33,080 nt of DNA, taken from NCBI GenBank assembly GCA_002347365.1, contig DDWT01000005.1:54517-87596 (forward strand). The letters are read 5' to 3'. Numbering within the stretch: position 1 is the first letter of the stretch; every line of letters begins with the position of its first letter. The notes under the pieces were generated by a model that made no database searches, was not told where the DNA came from, and was given only the letters and a program-made list of their open reading frames with translations. Shown here in pieces: positions 25,103 through 33,078 of the stretch. Origin of the DNA: Actinobacteria bacterium UBA2279. GTDB lineage: Bacteria > Actinomycetota > Coriobacteriia > Anaerosomatales > Anaerosomataceae. The translations under genes and the position numbers were made by a program.

Positions 25103-26218
25103 TCAGCTACGCGACAGGGACCGGTATACCGCAGGTCGATCGTCGAGATGATCGTAGATGTAGGTGCGGGCCTCGACAGCGGTGTTGTAGCGTGCGGCAA
25201 GCGCGTTTCGATCGGCGGCCTTGGCGTTGTAGGCGTCCACGACCCGGTTGTACTCGGGGATGAGTGCATTGTAGCGAGCGGTGTCGCCCGAGTCGCTGTA
25301 GGCGTTGAGTTGCGATGTCAGCGATGACGCTTGTGCTTCGAGCGATGCAAGCTCGGCGTCGGCTGTGTTCACGAGCTTGTCGAGCTCGGCCGCCTGTTGC
25401 TCGAGTCGAGCGTCCTGCTCCACGATGAACGCGACCTGATCTCCCGCTCCGAACATCGTCGTACCGCCGTCTATCGTGAAGACTCTCGGCTCGCTGCGCA
25501 GTACGATCCCGCCACCGAGCCCGACGGGGACCATGCCTACAAACCCCGGCGCTGTGGTCTCGGTGAATGCATATCCCGTGTTCGCGTAATCGTTGGCGCC
25601 GTCGCGGATGCCCAGCGCGACGTGCTGCTCGGCCTCGAAGAGCATGACCGCAACGTCGTAGCCTTCGCGCGAGAGCAACCCGGCGAGCAGCAGTGTCTTG
25701 TCGTCGCAGTCACCCGATTGCTCGACGAACGTCTCGACGGGGAATTTCGGAGAGAGATCCACGGGGTCGGTGCGGTACTCGATGGACTGCACGAACACGG
25801 TCAGGAGCTCAGCGTAGCGGTTCGCATCAAGACCGTCGGCCGACTTGATCGCCCTGAACTGTCCGAGCAGCGAGTCGTAGAAGGCGTCCTGGTGCGGCTC
25901 GTTGACGAACGCAGGGTAGTAGTCTTCGATCCAGTCGTTCTCCCGTGCGTTGCCGAAGCGCGTGACGCTCTTCTCGGCAGCATCGGCACCGGCATAGACG
26001 GATCCGTCGACGGTGATACTCAGCGTGCGCTGTACGCCCTCGAAGCTGAACGTGTAGTCGACGGTTCGGTTCTCGGTCACCGAGTCGTCAGGCACGATCT
26101 TGGGGTACACGACGCCTGTGGGCAGACCGAAGGTCGAGCCGCCCCTGCCGTCGGGCACGCACGCCGATGCCGCCGCGAGGGCGATGACGACGATGCCGAT
26201 AGCAAGAGCGCGGCGCAT
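25103..26218 (-). CDS. Transglutaminase-like lipoprotein
   Basis: The 371-residue protein begins with a lipoprotein-type signal (MRRALAIGIVVIALAAASAC, Cys20 as the presumed lipid site), so it should be anchored outside the membrane. A transglutaminase-like cysteine domain is seen in QSGDCDDKTLLLAGLL (catalytic Cys) and LFEAEQHVALGI (catalytic His), with a downstream TGYAFTETT segment where the third residue is expected. Such domains in bacteria are usually proteases or peptidoglycan-linked. The last 110 residues are Ala/Glu/Leu-rich and form a likely coiled coil (EQQAAELDKLVNTADAELAS onward). The start was chosen because GGAGG lies a few bases upstream of the ATG at the complement of 26216-26218. 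No tight operon partner. Confidence 0.82.
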   Translation of the reverse strand: MRRALAIGIVVIALAAASACVPDGRGGSTFGLPTGVVYPKIVPDDSVTENRTVDYTFSFEGVQRTLSITVDGSVYAGADAAEKSVTRFGNARENDWIEDYYPAFVNEPHQDAFYDSLLGQFRAIKSADGLDANRYAELLTVFVQSIEYRTDPVDLSPKFPVETFVEQSGDCDDKTLLLAGLLSREGYDVAVMLFEAEQHVALGIRDGANDYANTGYAFTETTAPGFVGMVPVGLGGGIVLRSEPRVFTIDGGTTMFGAGDQVAFIVEQDARLEQQAAELDKLVNTADAELASLEAQASSLTSQLNAYSDSGDTARYNALIPEYNRVVDAYNAKAADRNALAARYNTAVEARTYIYDHLDDRPAVYRSLSRS

Positions 26219-26268
26219 GAGGCCTCCGGAGACGACTGTGGCAAGAGATGCAAGCAACCCTGGTGCCG

Positions 26269-26298
26269 AGGATAGCCCAAGTGCGGGTGGCGTGTCCG
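26269..26298 (-). promoter_or_regulatory. Putative promoter of the transglutaminase-like lipoprotein
   Basis: On the minus strand CGGACA (26298-26293) and TATCCT (26274-26269) are 18 bp apart, each matching 4/6. It would give a leader of about 45 bases. Based on consensus only. Confidence 0.3.
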
Positions 26299-26358
26299 TG
26301 ACGCTGCACCCGATCGCCCGTCACCCGACCGGGTGCGGGCGCCGGAAGGGTCTGCATG

Positions 26359-26387
26359 CTGACGTCCCGCCTCGGGTAAGCTAGATT
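26359..26387 (+). promoter_or_regulatory. Putative promoter of the isomerase-like gene
   Basis: CTGACG (26359-26364) and TAGATT (26382-26387) are 17 bp apart, each matching 4/6, which places the start near 26394, just before the ribosome site at 26402-26409. Consensus and spacing only. Confidence 0.4.
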
Positions 26388-26413
26388 GGTCGGACCTACA
26401 TACGGAGGTAGCC

Positions 26414-27655
26414 ATGTCTGCTCGTTTCGGGTTCGTGACCGTCGTTCCGCCGTTCGTCGGTGCGCAGCAGGAAGAAGGAGTGGTCGCCGAGTACGCAGCG
26501 GCGCTTGTGACGCGAGAAGGCGAGCGCGTTCATCCCCGGGACCTCGGTGGACCCGCGCCGCTCTTCTATCTGGTGGCGACCGGTGGCACCGAACGTGTCG
26601 TTCTTGAGCTCAGAGCCAAACGAGCGCAGAGCGCTCCGGACGAGCCTGTCGTGCTGATCGCGCACCCCGGCAACAACTCGCTTCCGGCTGCCCTGGAAGT
26701 ACTCGCCCGGCTCCAGCAGGACGGCGAGCACGGGCGGATCCTGTACCTGCGCGGCGCTGACGACGTTGAGGGCTACGAGCGGATAGTGCAGGTTGCTGAG
26801 GACCTCGTGGCGCAGCGCACACTGCGTGCATCGCGCATCGGCCTTATCGGGGATCCGTCGGACTGGCTCGTGGCGAGTTCGCCTGCGCCTGAGGTCGTTG
26901 CCGACACGTGGGGTCCTGAAGTGATATCCATCCCCATGGAGGAGCTTACCGTCCATCTCGCGGCGATCCGCGATGCCGATGTGGCCGATGCGGTCGCCTC
27001 TTTGACTTCCGGTGCGACCGGTGTGGTGGAGCCCACGGGCGCGGAGCTCACGGATGTCGCGCGCGTACACGCGGCATTGCGCGCGCTTGTGGCCGAGCAC
27101 GACCTCGACGCGCTTACCGTGCGCTGCTTCGATCTGGTGCTGAACCTGGAGACCACCGGTTGTTTCGGCCTGTCCGAACTCACCGATGAGGGCTTCATCG
27201 CCGGATGCGAGGGTGATCTGGTGAGCACCGTCGGCCTGTTGTGGGCGCATGCACTTTTCGGCGACATTCCGTGGATGGCGAACCCCGCCCGGCTCGATGA
27301 GCACGCGAACACGTTGTGGCTCGCGCACTGTACGGTGCCGCGCAAGATGGTGGAGAGCTACCGGTTGCGCTCGCACTTCGAGTCCGGACTGGGTGTGGGC
27401 ATCCAGGGCGAGCTGCCACTGGGTCCTGTGACGCTGCTGCGCATCGGCGGCACACGCATGGAGCGCCTGTGGTTGGCCGAAGGCGAGATAGAGCGTACGG
27501 GCGATGCCGAGAACCTCTGCCGCACGCAGGTAGAGGTCCGCTTGAGCAGCGGGCACGTGAGCGAGCTGCTCCACGCGCCGCTCGGCAACCACCTCGTGCT
27601 CGTCCCGGGTCATCACGCCGGACGTCTGCGCGCATGGTGGGAGATGTTCGTCTAG
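26414..27655 (+). CDS. L-fucose/L-arabinose isomerase family protein
   Basis: The 413-residue protein resembles the FucI/AraA-type sugar isomerase superfamily, which interconverts aldoses and ketoses. The N-terminal half contains PVVLIAHPGNNSLPAALEVLA near residue 76 and a domain with RIGLIGDPSDWL near 137. The C-terminal half carries the strongly conserved-looking stretches TTGCFGLSELTDEGFIAGCEGDL, PWMANPARLDEHANTLWLAHCTVP and YRLRSHFESGLGVGIQGELP. Candidate metal ligands are the Glu, Asp and His residues in these stretches. No sugar transporter or kinase is near, so the substrate is unknown and it may not be a sugar isomerase in vivo. ATG 26414 has ACGGAGGT five bases upstream. It converges on korB with a gap of only three bases. 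Confidence 0.75.
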   Translation: MSARFGFVTVVPPFVGAQQEEGVVAEYAAALVTREGERVHPRDLGGPAPLFYLVATGGTERVVLELRAKRAQSAPDEPVVLIAHPGNNSLPAALEVLARLQQDGEHGRILYLRGADDVEGYERIVQVAEDLVAQRTLRASRIGLIGDPSDWLVASSPAPEVVADTWGPEVISIPMEELTVHLAAIRDADVADAVASLTSGATGVVEPTGAELTDVARVHAALRALVAEHDLDALTVRCFDLVLNLETTGCFGLSELTDEGFIAGCEGDLVSTVGLLWAHALFGDIPWMANPARLDEHANTLWLAHCTVPRKMVESYRLRSHFESGLGVGIQGELPLGPVTLLRIGGTRMERLWLAEGEIERTGDAENLCRTQVEVRLSSGHVSELLHAPLGNHLVLVPGHHAGRLRAWWEMFV

Positions 27656-27658
27656 CTG

Positions 27659-28549
27659 CTACCCGGCGTATGTCTCGAGTGTCTTGGTGATGTCACGGGG
27701 CTTGTCGGCAAGCTTGAACAGCGGCGCCTTGAGTTGCGGCAGGTCGTCTTGGTAGGTCGCCATGCCTTCCTCGCGATAGAAGATGCCGATGGGCACCTTG
27801 CACTCGTCGGGTGCACAGGTCAGCTCGTGGAACGTCTTCATCGACGTCTCGAACGCCATGGTGCGATCGGTGGGATCGTAGCCCTCCAGCTCTTCAAGCT
27901 TGTAGACGCGGTCGCGGAACCACTTGAAGGTGTTGATCTTGTTCCACGTCACGCAGGGCTGGAAGACGTCTACCACAGCGAATCCCTCGTGCTGGATCGC
28001 GGCCTTGTAGAGCTCCTTGAGGTGCGGGATGTCACCGGCAAACCCGCGTGCTACGAACGTCGCGCCCTGGGCGACCGCAACGCCCACCGGGTTCACGGGC
28101 TCTTCGATGACGCCGCCGGGTGTGCTCGGCGTCTTCATGAACTGGTCGCTGGTAGGGGAGGCCTGACCGGTGGTGAGGCCATATATCTGGTTGTTGTGGA
28201 AGATCGCGGTCATGTCGATGTTGCGGCGAACTGAGTGGATGAAGTGGTTGCCGCCGATGCCGTACCCGTCACCGTCGCCCATCTCCACGATGACTTTGAG
28301 GTCAGGGTTGGCGAGCGCGATGCCGGTCGCCACAGGCAATGCGCGCCCGTGAAGGCCGTGGAAGCCCTGGCAGCGCAGGAAGTCCGCGCCGTTGCCATGG
28401 CAGCCGATGCCCCACACGACCGCGAAGTCGGTCCACGGAAGGCCGAGCTCCTCCAACGTCTCTTTGAGCGCTCGCCACATCGCGAAGTTCCCGCAGCCGG
28501 GACACCAGGTGGGAGTGAGCGCGGTCTCGAAGTCGGCTACCTTAGGCAT
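27659..28549 (-). CDS. korB: 2-oxoacid:ferredoxin oxidoreductase, beta subunit
   Basis: With the alpha subunit, this TPP and [4Fe-4S] protein oxidatively decarboxylates a 2-oxoacid (often 2-oxoglutarate) to the acyl-CoA and reduces ferredoxin. The protein has 296 residues. The cluster cysteines are in WCPGCGN near residue 15 and GIGCHG near 50, with a further Cys in VFQPCVTWN. The TPP-Mg motif is GDGDGYGIGGNHFIHSVRRNIDMTAIFHNN (about 92-120). It starts inside the end of korA (8-base overlap), with AGGAGG nine bases upstream of the ATG. The substrate is inferred from resemblance to KorB rather than shown. Confidence 0.92.
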   Translation of the reverse strand: MPKVADFETALTPTWCPGCGNFAMWRALKETLEELGLPWTDFAVVWGIGCHGNGADFLRCQGFHGLHGRALPVATGIALANPDLKVIVEMGDGDGYGIGGNHFIHSVRRNIDMTAIFHNNQIYGLTTGQASPTSDQFMKTPSTPGGVIEEPVNPVGVAVAQGATFVARGFAGDIPHLKELYKAAIQHEGFAVVDVFQPCVTWNKINTFKWFRDRVYKLEELEGYDPTDRTMAFETSMKTFHELTCAPDECKVPIGIFYREEGMATYQDDLPQLKAPLFKLADKPRDITKTLETYAG

Positions 28550-30335
28550 CTGCGAGCACCTCCTTGATCTTTGCGACGATGCGTTCGGGCGTGAACTGTC
28601 TTCCGTCGTAGCGGTGCAGCGTATGATCCACGTCGAGCAGGCACTGCTCGCGGACGAGCCCCTGCAGCTGTCCGGTGAAGTTGCCTTCCACGATCATCGT
28701 GCTCTTGGCTTCTCCGATGAAGTCGGCCACTTCCATAGCGGGGAAGGGCCACATCGTGACGACCTGCATGACAGCGACAGCGACGCCTTCCTCGCCGAGC
28801 CAGGCCGCAGCCTCGCGGATGGGGCCCACCGTGGAGCCCCAGCACAGCACGGCGATGTCAGCGTCCTCGGGTGCGACTCCGAAGTAGTTGGGACCCGGCA
28901 CCAGCGTGCGGGCGATGTCGAGCTTGTGCATGCGCTTGTCGTTCTGTGCGATGCGGGTCTCGGCGGGCTCGCCGAGCTGGCCGTAGCCGTACTCGTCATG
29001 CTCGTAGGAGTTGCCGAGTTGCGTAGCGCCCTCGACGCCGGGAACTGCACGGACCGAGATCCCGTCATCGGTCACCTTGTAGCGCAGGTAGCGTCCGTCC
29101 TCATCACGCGCCTCGGGGTGCTCGGCGACGTTTCCTTCGGTCACCAGTTTGCCGCGGTCGATCGTGACGGTGTCCATGTCTGGATAGGGAATCGAGCGTC
29201 TGTTGTCGGACAGATAGCTATCACCGAGAATGACGACCGGCGTCTGGAGCTGGTCGGCGAGGTTGAACGCCTTCCACGTGAGTTCAAAAGACTCCGCCTG
29301 GTCGCCGGGCGCGAGCACGACGCGTGGGAACTCACCCTGAGCTGCGTGGATGACGTAGCGCAGGTCGGACTGCTCGGTCCAGGTGGGCATGCCTGTTGCG
29401 GGTCCCGGGCGGGTGATCACACCCACGACTACCGCAGACTCGCTCACGCCGGCCATGCCGAAGGCCTCATTCATGAGCGCGAAGCCGCCACCGGAGGTCG
29501 CGCACATCGCTCGCGCTCCGGTGAACGCGGCACCCACGACCATGTTCATCGCCGCGAGCTCGTCCTCGGTGTGCTTGATCACCACACCGTGATCGCGCTC
29601 ATGCTTTGCCATGAAGTGCAGGATCGAGGAGGCGGGGGTCATCGGGTACGCGGCGTAAAAGCCGATGCCTGCGGCAAGCGCGCCGAGCCCGATGGCCTCG
29701 TTGCCGTCGATGAGCAGGCGCCTGGGAGCACCTTTGACGCCGCGGGGCTGCAGCCAGAAGTTCGGGACGTTTTGCGACACATACTGATAGCCCAGTGCCG
29801 CAGCGACGATATTGCTCTCCGCGACTTCCGGGGCTTTGTGTGCGAATTGCGCGCGCAGCGACTCGGCAAGGCCCTCGAGGGGGAAGTGCACGAGCGCGAG
29901 AACCGCGCCCATCGCGACCGTGTTGCGCATGATCGTCCCGCCTGCCTGACGCGCGAACTCCGTCAGGGGAACCGGGACCGGACGCAGCTTGCCGGAGGGC
30001 AGCCAGCCTTCGGTCGATGTCTCCTTGGGGTCGAAGATCACCGCGCCGCCGTCGACGAGTTCGTCCAGGTGCAGGTCGACAGTCTCGCGGTTGAGGGCGA
30101 CCAGCACGTCGATCTCCTCGACGTGGCTGAAGATGGGCTTCTGGCTAACCCTTAGGAAGTAGTTGTTGTGGCCGCCACGGATAAGCGACGGGTACTCCGT
30201 GAGGTCCGCGATGTTGAGGCCGGCGTCCATGAACACGCGGGCGAGTGTCTGCCCAGCTGACTTGATGCCGAACCCGGCTTCGCCGCCGATCTTCACGCGC
30301 AGTTCCCGCCCCCGGCGGTCGTTCACTTCCGACAT
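28542..30335 (-). CDS. korA: 2-oxoacid:ferredoxin oxidoreductase, fused gamma-alpha subunit
   Basis: The 597-residue protein fuses the gamma domain (about 1-190: KIGGEAGFGIKSAGQTLARVF, EYPSLIRGGHNNYFLRVS) to the alpha chain. The alpha part begins near 210 with LIDGNEAIGLGALAAG and FYAAYPMTPASSILHFM, the domain that contacts TPP of the beta subunit. It continues with TSGGGFALMNEAFGMAG and a C-terminal transketolase-C-like domain (IAVLCWGSTVGPIREA, VMQVVTMWPFP). No delta (ferredoxin) domain or gene is present, so free ferredoxin is the likely acceptor. The ATG at the complement of 30333-30335 has GAGGAGG six bases upstream; an earlier in-frame ATG (30416) lacks one. It is first in the korAB operon, divergent from coaBC. 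Confidence 0.93.
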   Translation of the reverse strand: MSEVNDRRGRELRVKIGGEAGFGIKSAGQTLARVFMDAGLNIADLTEYPSLIRGGHNNYFLRVSQKPIFSHVEEIDVLVALNRETVDLHLDELVDGGAVIFDPKETSTEGWLPSGKLRPVPVPLTEFARQAGGTIMRNTVAMGAVLALVHFPLEGLAESLRAQFAHKAPEVAESNIVAAALGYQYVSQNVPNFWLQPRGVKGAPRRLLIDGNEAIGLGALAAGIGFYAAYPMTPASSILHFMAKHERDHGVVIKHTEDELAAMNMVVGAAFTGARAMCATSGGGFALMNEAFGMAGVSESAVVVGVITRPGPATGMPTWTEQSDLRYVIHAAQGEFPRVVLAPGDQAESFELTWKAFNLADQLQTPVVILGDSYLSDNRRSIPYPDMDTVTIDRGKLVTEGNVAEHPEARDEDGRYLRYKVTDDGISVRAVPGVEGATQLGNSYEHDEYGYGQLGEPAETRIAQNDKRMHKLDIARTLVPGPNYFGVAPEDADIAVLCWGSTVGPIREAAAWLGEEGVAVAVMQVVTMWPFPAMEVADFIGEAKSTMIVEGNFTGQLQGLVREQCLLDVDHTLHRYDGRQFTPERIVAKIKEVLADA

Positions 30336-30409
30336 CGGTGTCCTCCTCGGTCGCTTTCCTCCACCCTCGGTACCTTCCCAATCCTCGCACGTCGCGGGCG
30401 TCTGTGCAC

Positions 30410-30439
30410 GCGACACGTGACCACACGAGGGTGTACCCT
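30410..30439 (+). promoter_or_regulatory. Putative coaBC promoter in the korA-coaBC divergent gap
   Basis: GCGACA (30410-30415), 18 bp, TACCCT (30434-30439) would start transcription near 30446, just before the ribosome site at 30451. The gap also holds CACGTG (30414-30419) and a short inverted repeat AGGGT-GT-ACCCT (30428-30439) across the -10. No korA promoter was recognised on the other strand. Confidence 0.35.
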
Positions 30440-30460
30440 GGTGAGCCTAGAGGAGGTCGC

Positions 30461-31666
30461 ATGGGACGGGAGAAACCAACGGTCGTCGTCGGCATCACCG
30501 GCGGCATCGGCGCATACAAGAGCTGTGAACTCGTGCGTCGCCTGCAGAAGGACGGCTTTCGCGTGAAGGTCGTCATGACTGAGGCCGCCACGCGTTTCGT
30601 CACGCCCTTGACCTTCCGCACGCTCACCGGCGAGCCGGTCGCGGTCTCCCTGTGGGCCGATGAACCCGATAGCAAGGTGCACCACATCTCTCTGGCCGAA
30701 GAAGCAGACGTGATGGCGCTCGTGCCCTGTACCGCGAATGTGATCGCCAAGCTCGCGCAGGGTCGGGCGGACGATATGCTCACGACCACCGCGCTCGCCA
30801 CGGAGGCGCCGCTGGTGATCGCGCCTGCGATGAACACGCATATGTGGCGCAAAGACATCACTCAACGCAACGTCGACATCTTGCGTGCGCGTGGAGCCGT
30901 CTTCGTCGAGCCCGGCACAGGCGAACTCGCTTGTGGAGACGTGGGGGAGGGACGGCTTGCGGACGTGGCCTCGATCGCCGAAGCGATCGGAGTCGAGGCA
31001 CGGCGCTCGCGCGACCTTGCGGGTGTGCACGTGCTCGTGACCGCCGGCGGCACGCAGGAGCCGATCGACCCCGTGCGCTTCATCGGCAATCACTCCTCGG
31101 GCAAGACCGGTTTTGCGATCGCCGAGGAAGCCGCGCGTCGCGGCGCTCGCGTCTCGCTGGTCACCGGCCCTGTCTCGCTGCCCGATCCGTTCGGCTGTGA
31201 GGTAGTGCGGGTCCAGACTGCACTGCAGATGCGTGCCGCCGCCCTCGCGCGCTTCGAGAGTTCGGATGTGGTCGTGATGTCTGCGGCGGTTGCCGACTTT
31301 CGGCCGGCAGCGATGTCTGCTGACAAGATCAAGAAGAGCGCCGCGCTTGAGGCGATCGAGCTGGAGCGCAACCCCGATATCCTCGCCGAGATGGGTGAAC
31401 GCGGCGCTGGAACGCTACTTGTGGGATTCGCCGCCGAGACGAGCGATGTCGTCGCCAACGCCCGGGCGAAGCTGGCGGCCAAGCGCCTGGATCTGGTGGT
31501 CGCCAACGACGTCTCGGATCCCTCGATGGGATTCGGAACGGAGCACAACAAGGTGTACTACGTGACCGCAGAGCGGGTGGACGAAACACCTGTGTTCGGC
31601 AAACGAACGATTGCGCGACACCTGCTCGACAGGGTAGCCGCGCTTCTGGACGCACGGAAAGGATGA
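30461..31666 (+). CDS. coaBC: Bifunctional phosphopantothenoylcysteine synthetase/decarboxylase (CoaBC/Dfp)
   Basis: CoaB joins cysteine to 4'-phosphopantothenate and CoaC decarboxylates the product, two middle steps of coenzyme A synthesis. The protein has 401 residues, the normal bifunctional length. The N-terminal FMN-dependent CoaC half shows GITGGIGAYKS, the active-site His in HHISLAEEAD, the substrate motif PAMNTHMW and the redox Cys in ACGDVGEGRLAD. The C-terminal CoaB half shows AGGTQEPIDPVRFIGNHSSGKTG and the catalytic Lys region DKIKK, with FAAET later. AGGAGG lies four bases before the ATG at 30461; the frame is open upstream without a better start. It overlaps the DUF190 gene by four bases. 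Confidence 0.96.
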   Translation: MGREKPTVVVGITGGIGAYKSCELVRRLQKDGFRVKVVMTEAATRFVTPLTFRTLTGEPVAVSLWADEPDSKVHHISLAEEADVMALVPCTANVIAKLAQGRADDMLTTTALATEAPLVIAPAMNTHMWRKDITQRNVDILRARGAVFVEPGTGELACGDVGEGRLADVASIAEAIGVEARRSRDLAGVHVLVTAGGTQEPIDPVRFIGNHSSGKTGFAIAEEAARRGARVSLVTGPVSLPDPFGCEVVRVQTALQMRAAALARFESSDVVVMSAAVADFRPAAMSADKIKKSAALEAIELERNPDILAEMGERGAGTLLVGFAAETSDVVANARAKLAAKRLDLVVANDVSDPSMGFGTEHNKVYYVTAERVDETPVFGKRTIARHLLDRVAALLDARKG

Positions 31667-32025
31667 GAGTTGTGACACCCCCCATCAGGTTGAATGGAAG
31701 CGCGAAACGTCTCTCGGCGTATGTCAGTGAGAACGAGAAGTACGACGGCAAGCCTCTCTACACCGCCCTGGTGGATCAGGCGCGCAAAGCGGGATGTGCC
31801 GGCGCCACCGTGCTACGCGGCATCGAGGGGTTCGGCGCGACGAGCGTCATCCACGCGGAGCACCTGCTCAGGATGTCGTCAGACCTTCCCGTCGTGGTCT
31901 GCGTGATCGATGTGGAGTCACGTATCACGGCGCTTATGGAGGTCTTCTCGGCGATGGTCGGAGACGGCTTGATCACCATGGAGGACGTCGATGTCGTCGT
32001 CTACCGTGGCGGCCGGAAGGCGTAG
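31663..32025 (+). CDS. DUF190 family protein
   Basis: DUF190 proteins are small, PII-like alpha/beta proteins of unknown function, often found beside fluoride exporters (crcB); no crcB is here. The protein has 120 residues. The family pattern is clear: SAYVSENEKYDGKPLYTALVDQARKAG, then ATVLRGIEGFGATSVIHAEHLLRMSSDLPVVVCVID, and the C-terminal GLITMEDVDVVVYRGG. It is fused by an ATGA overlap to coaBC, so it is co-translated. The ATG at 31663 has an awkward ribosome site (GGAAAGG directly before it); GTG 31672, with AAGGA about eight bases upstream, is a good alternative and would shorten it by three residues. Confidence 0.9.
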   Translation: MRVVTPPIRLNGSAKRLSAYVSENEKYDGKPLYTALVDQARKAGCAGATVLRGIEGFGATSVIHAEHLLRMSSDLPVVVCVIDVESRITALMEVFSAMVGDGLITMEDVDVVVYRGGRKA

Positions 32026-32061
32026 GCGGCACCACAGCATCTCCACATCGGCCTCGCGGGA

Positions 32062-32121
32062 TTGGCACCACACTTGCGTAGGGTATGCCTTGTGCCCACC
32101 GTCCGGATCTGTTGCCGGACG
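32062..32121 (+). promoter_or_regulatory. Putative promoter and leader hairpin of the LytM peptidase gene
   Basis: TTGGCA (32062-32067, 5/6) and TATGCC (32084-32089) are 16 bp apart. CGTCCGG (32100-32106) and CCGGACG (32115-32121) form a perfect 7-bp inverted repeat with an 8-base loop at or just after the expected start, so it may be an RNA hairpin or operator. Confidence 0.4.
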
Positions 32122-32157
32122 TGTCCAGGGTAGCAATGACCCCGATCCCGGAGGCTT

Positions 32158-33078
32158 ATGAGTAACACGAAGCGGCGCCTAGCGCCGACCATCGCGGCGG
32201 CACTGATGGTGGCCGCCATAGCATTGCCCGGCAACGCGTTCGCTGCGGAAGTGCAGCCGTCTCTCACCCTCACCGCCAGTGACGCGCGGTCGCGCCTGGA
32301 CATTGCCGAAGGGGCGCTCACCACCCTGACTCAACGTATCACTGAACTCCAGACCGATATCGCCGTGCTTGACTCGCGCATCGCGATAGCCGAAGAGCTT
32401 CAGCCGACCGATGTGGGCGACGTTGCTGTCGGGCTCTTCAAAGTGTATCTCTCGCCAGTCTACATGCCGTTCCGTGTCGAGACTGAGGCGACTGTCGCCG
32501 CAGGGGTGCAGCTCGCAGAGCTGCGCGCACAGCGAGAGGCTGCCGCCACTGAGCTCGACATGCTTCGCAATACGGTGCAGATCCACGCCGCAGATATCAT
32601 CGATGCGCGCACACTGCTCTCCGAGGCCCAGGCCCGCGAGCAGGCTCGTATCGAGGCCGAGAAGGCCGCGGCGCGTGAGGCGGCAGTCGCGAGGTACGGC
32701 ATCTTCCCTGTGGCGGGACCGGTCAACTACATAGACAGCTGGGACTTTGCCCGCAGTGGTGGCAGACGCCACAAAGGGACCGACATCATGGCCAAGGCGG
32801 GGACGCCTGTCGTTGCCGTCAAGGACGGGACGGTCATGTCCAAGCGCAGCGGACTCGGCGGGCTCACGATCTGGCTGACGTCAGCCGATGGTACGCGCTA
32901 CTACTACGCGCACCTGCAGAGCGTGAAGGTGGGCTCCGGTTCGGTGCAGGCCGGGGACGTCATCGGGTACGTCGGTTCGTCGGGAAACGCGAGTGCAAGC
33001 GCCCCGCATCTGCATTTCGAGATCCACACGCCGAACGCCGTCAACCCGTATTCCTATCTGCGCAAGATGGTGTCGTGA
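32158..33078 (+). CDS. Secreted LytM/M23-family metallopeptidase with coiled coil
   Basis: M23 peptidases cleave peptide cross-links of peptidoglycan, or, when inactive, activate other amidases at division sites. The 306-residue protein has a signal peptide (MSNTKRRLAPTIAAALMVAAIALPGNAFA, cut likely after about residue 29). A long Ala/Glu/Gln-rich helical region (about 38-180) is a likely coiled coil of the EnvC/NlpD type. The M23 domain spans about 180-300. The zinc ligands of active enzymes appear to be present: His and Asp in RHKGTDIMA and the HLHFEIH triad segment, so it may be catalytically active. ATG 32158 follows CGGAGG by three bases. The stop at 33076-33078 is just inside the window. 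Confidence 0.92.
   Translation: MSNTKRRLAPTIAAALMVAAIALPGNAFAAEVQPSLTLTASDARSRLDIAEGALTTLTQRITELQTDIAVLDSRIAIAEELQPTDVGDVAVGLFKVYLSPVYMPFRVETEATVAAGVQLAELRAQREAAATELDMLRNTVQIHAADIIDARTLLSEAQAREQARIEAEKAAAREAAVARYGIFPVAGPVNYIDSWDFARSGGRRHKGTDIMAKAGTPVVAVKDGTVMSKRSGLGGLTIWLTSADGTRYYYAHLQSVKVGSGSVQAGDVIGYVGSSGNASASAPHLHFEIHTPNAVNPYSYLRKMVS

Noticed and set aside
28392..30155. Long plus-strand open frame (587 codons) opposite korA/korB
   Set aside because: It is the complement of two well-recognised genes and contains no family motifs; a GC-rich shadow.
32062..32078. Sigma-54-like promoter TTGGCACC-ACAC-TTGCG (GG-N10-GC) before the LytM gene
   Set aside because: The match is good, but Actinobacteria generally lack sigma-54 and no enhancer-binding protein is in the window; a sigma-70 reading of the same bases is simpler. 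It would be revived if the genome encoded rpoN.
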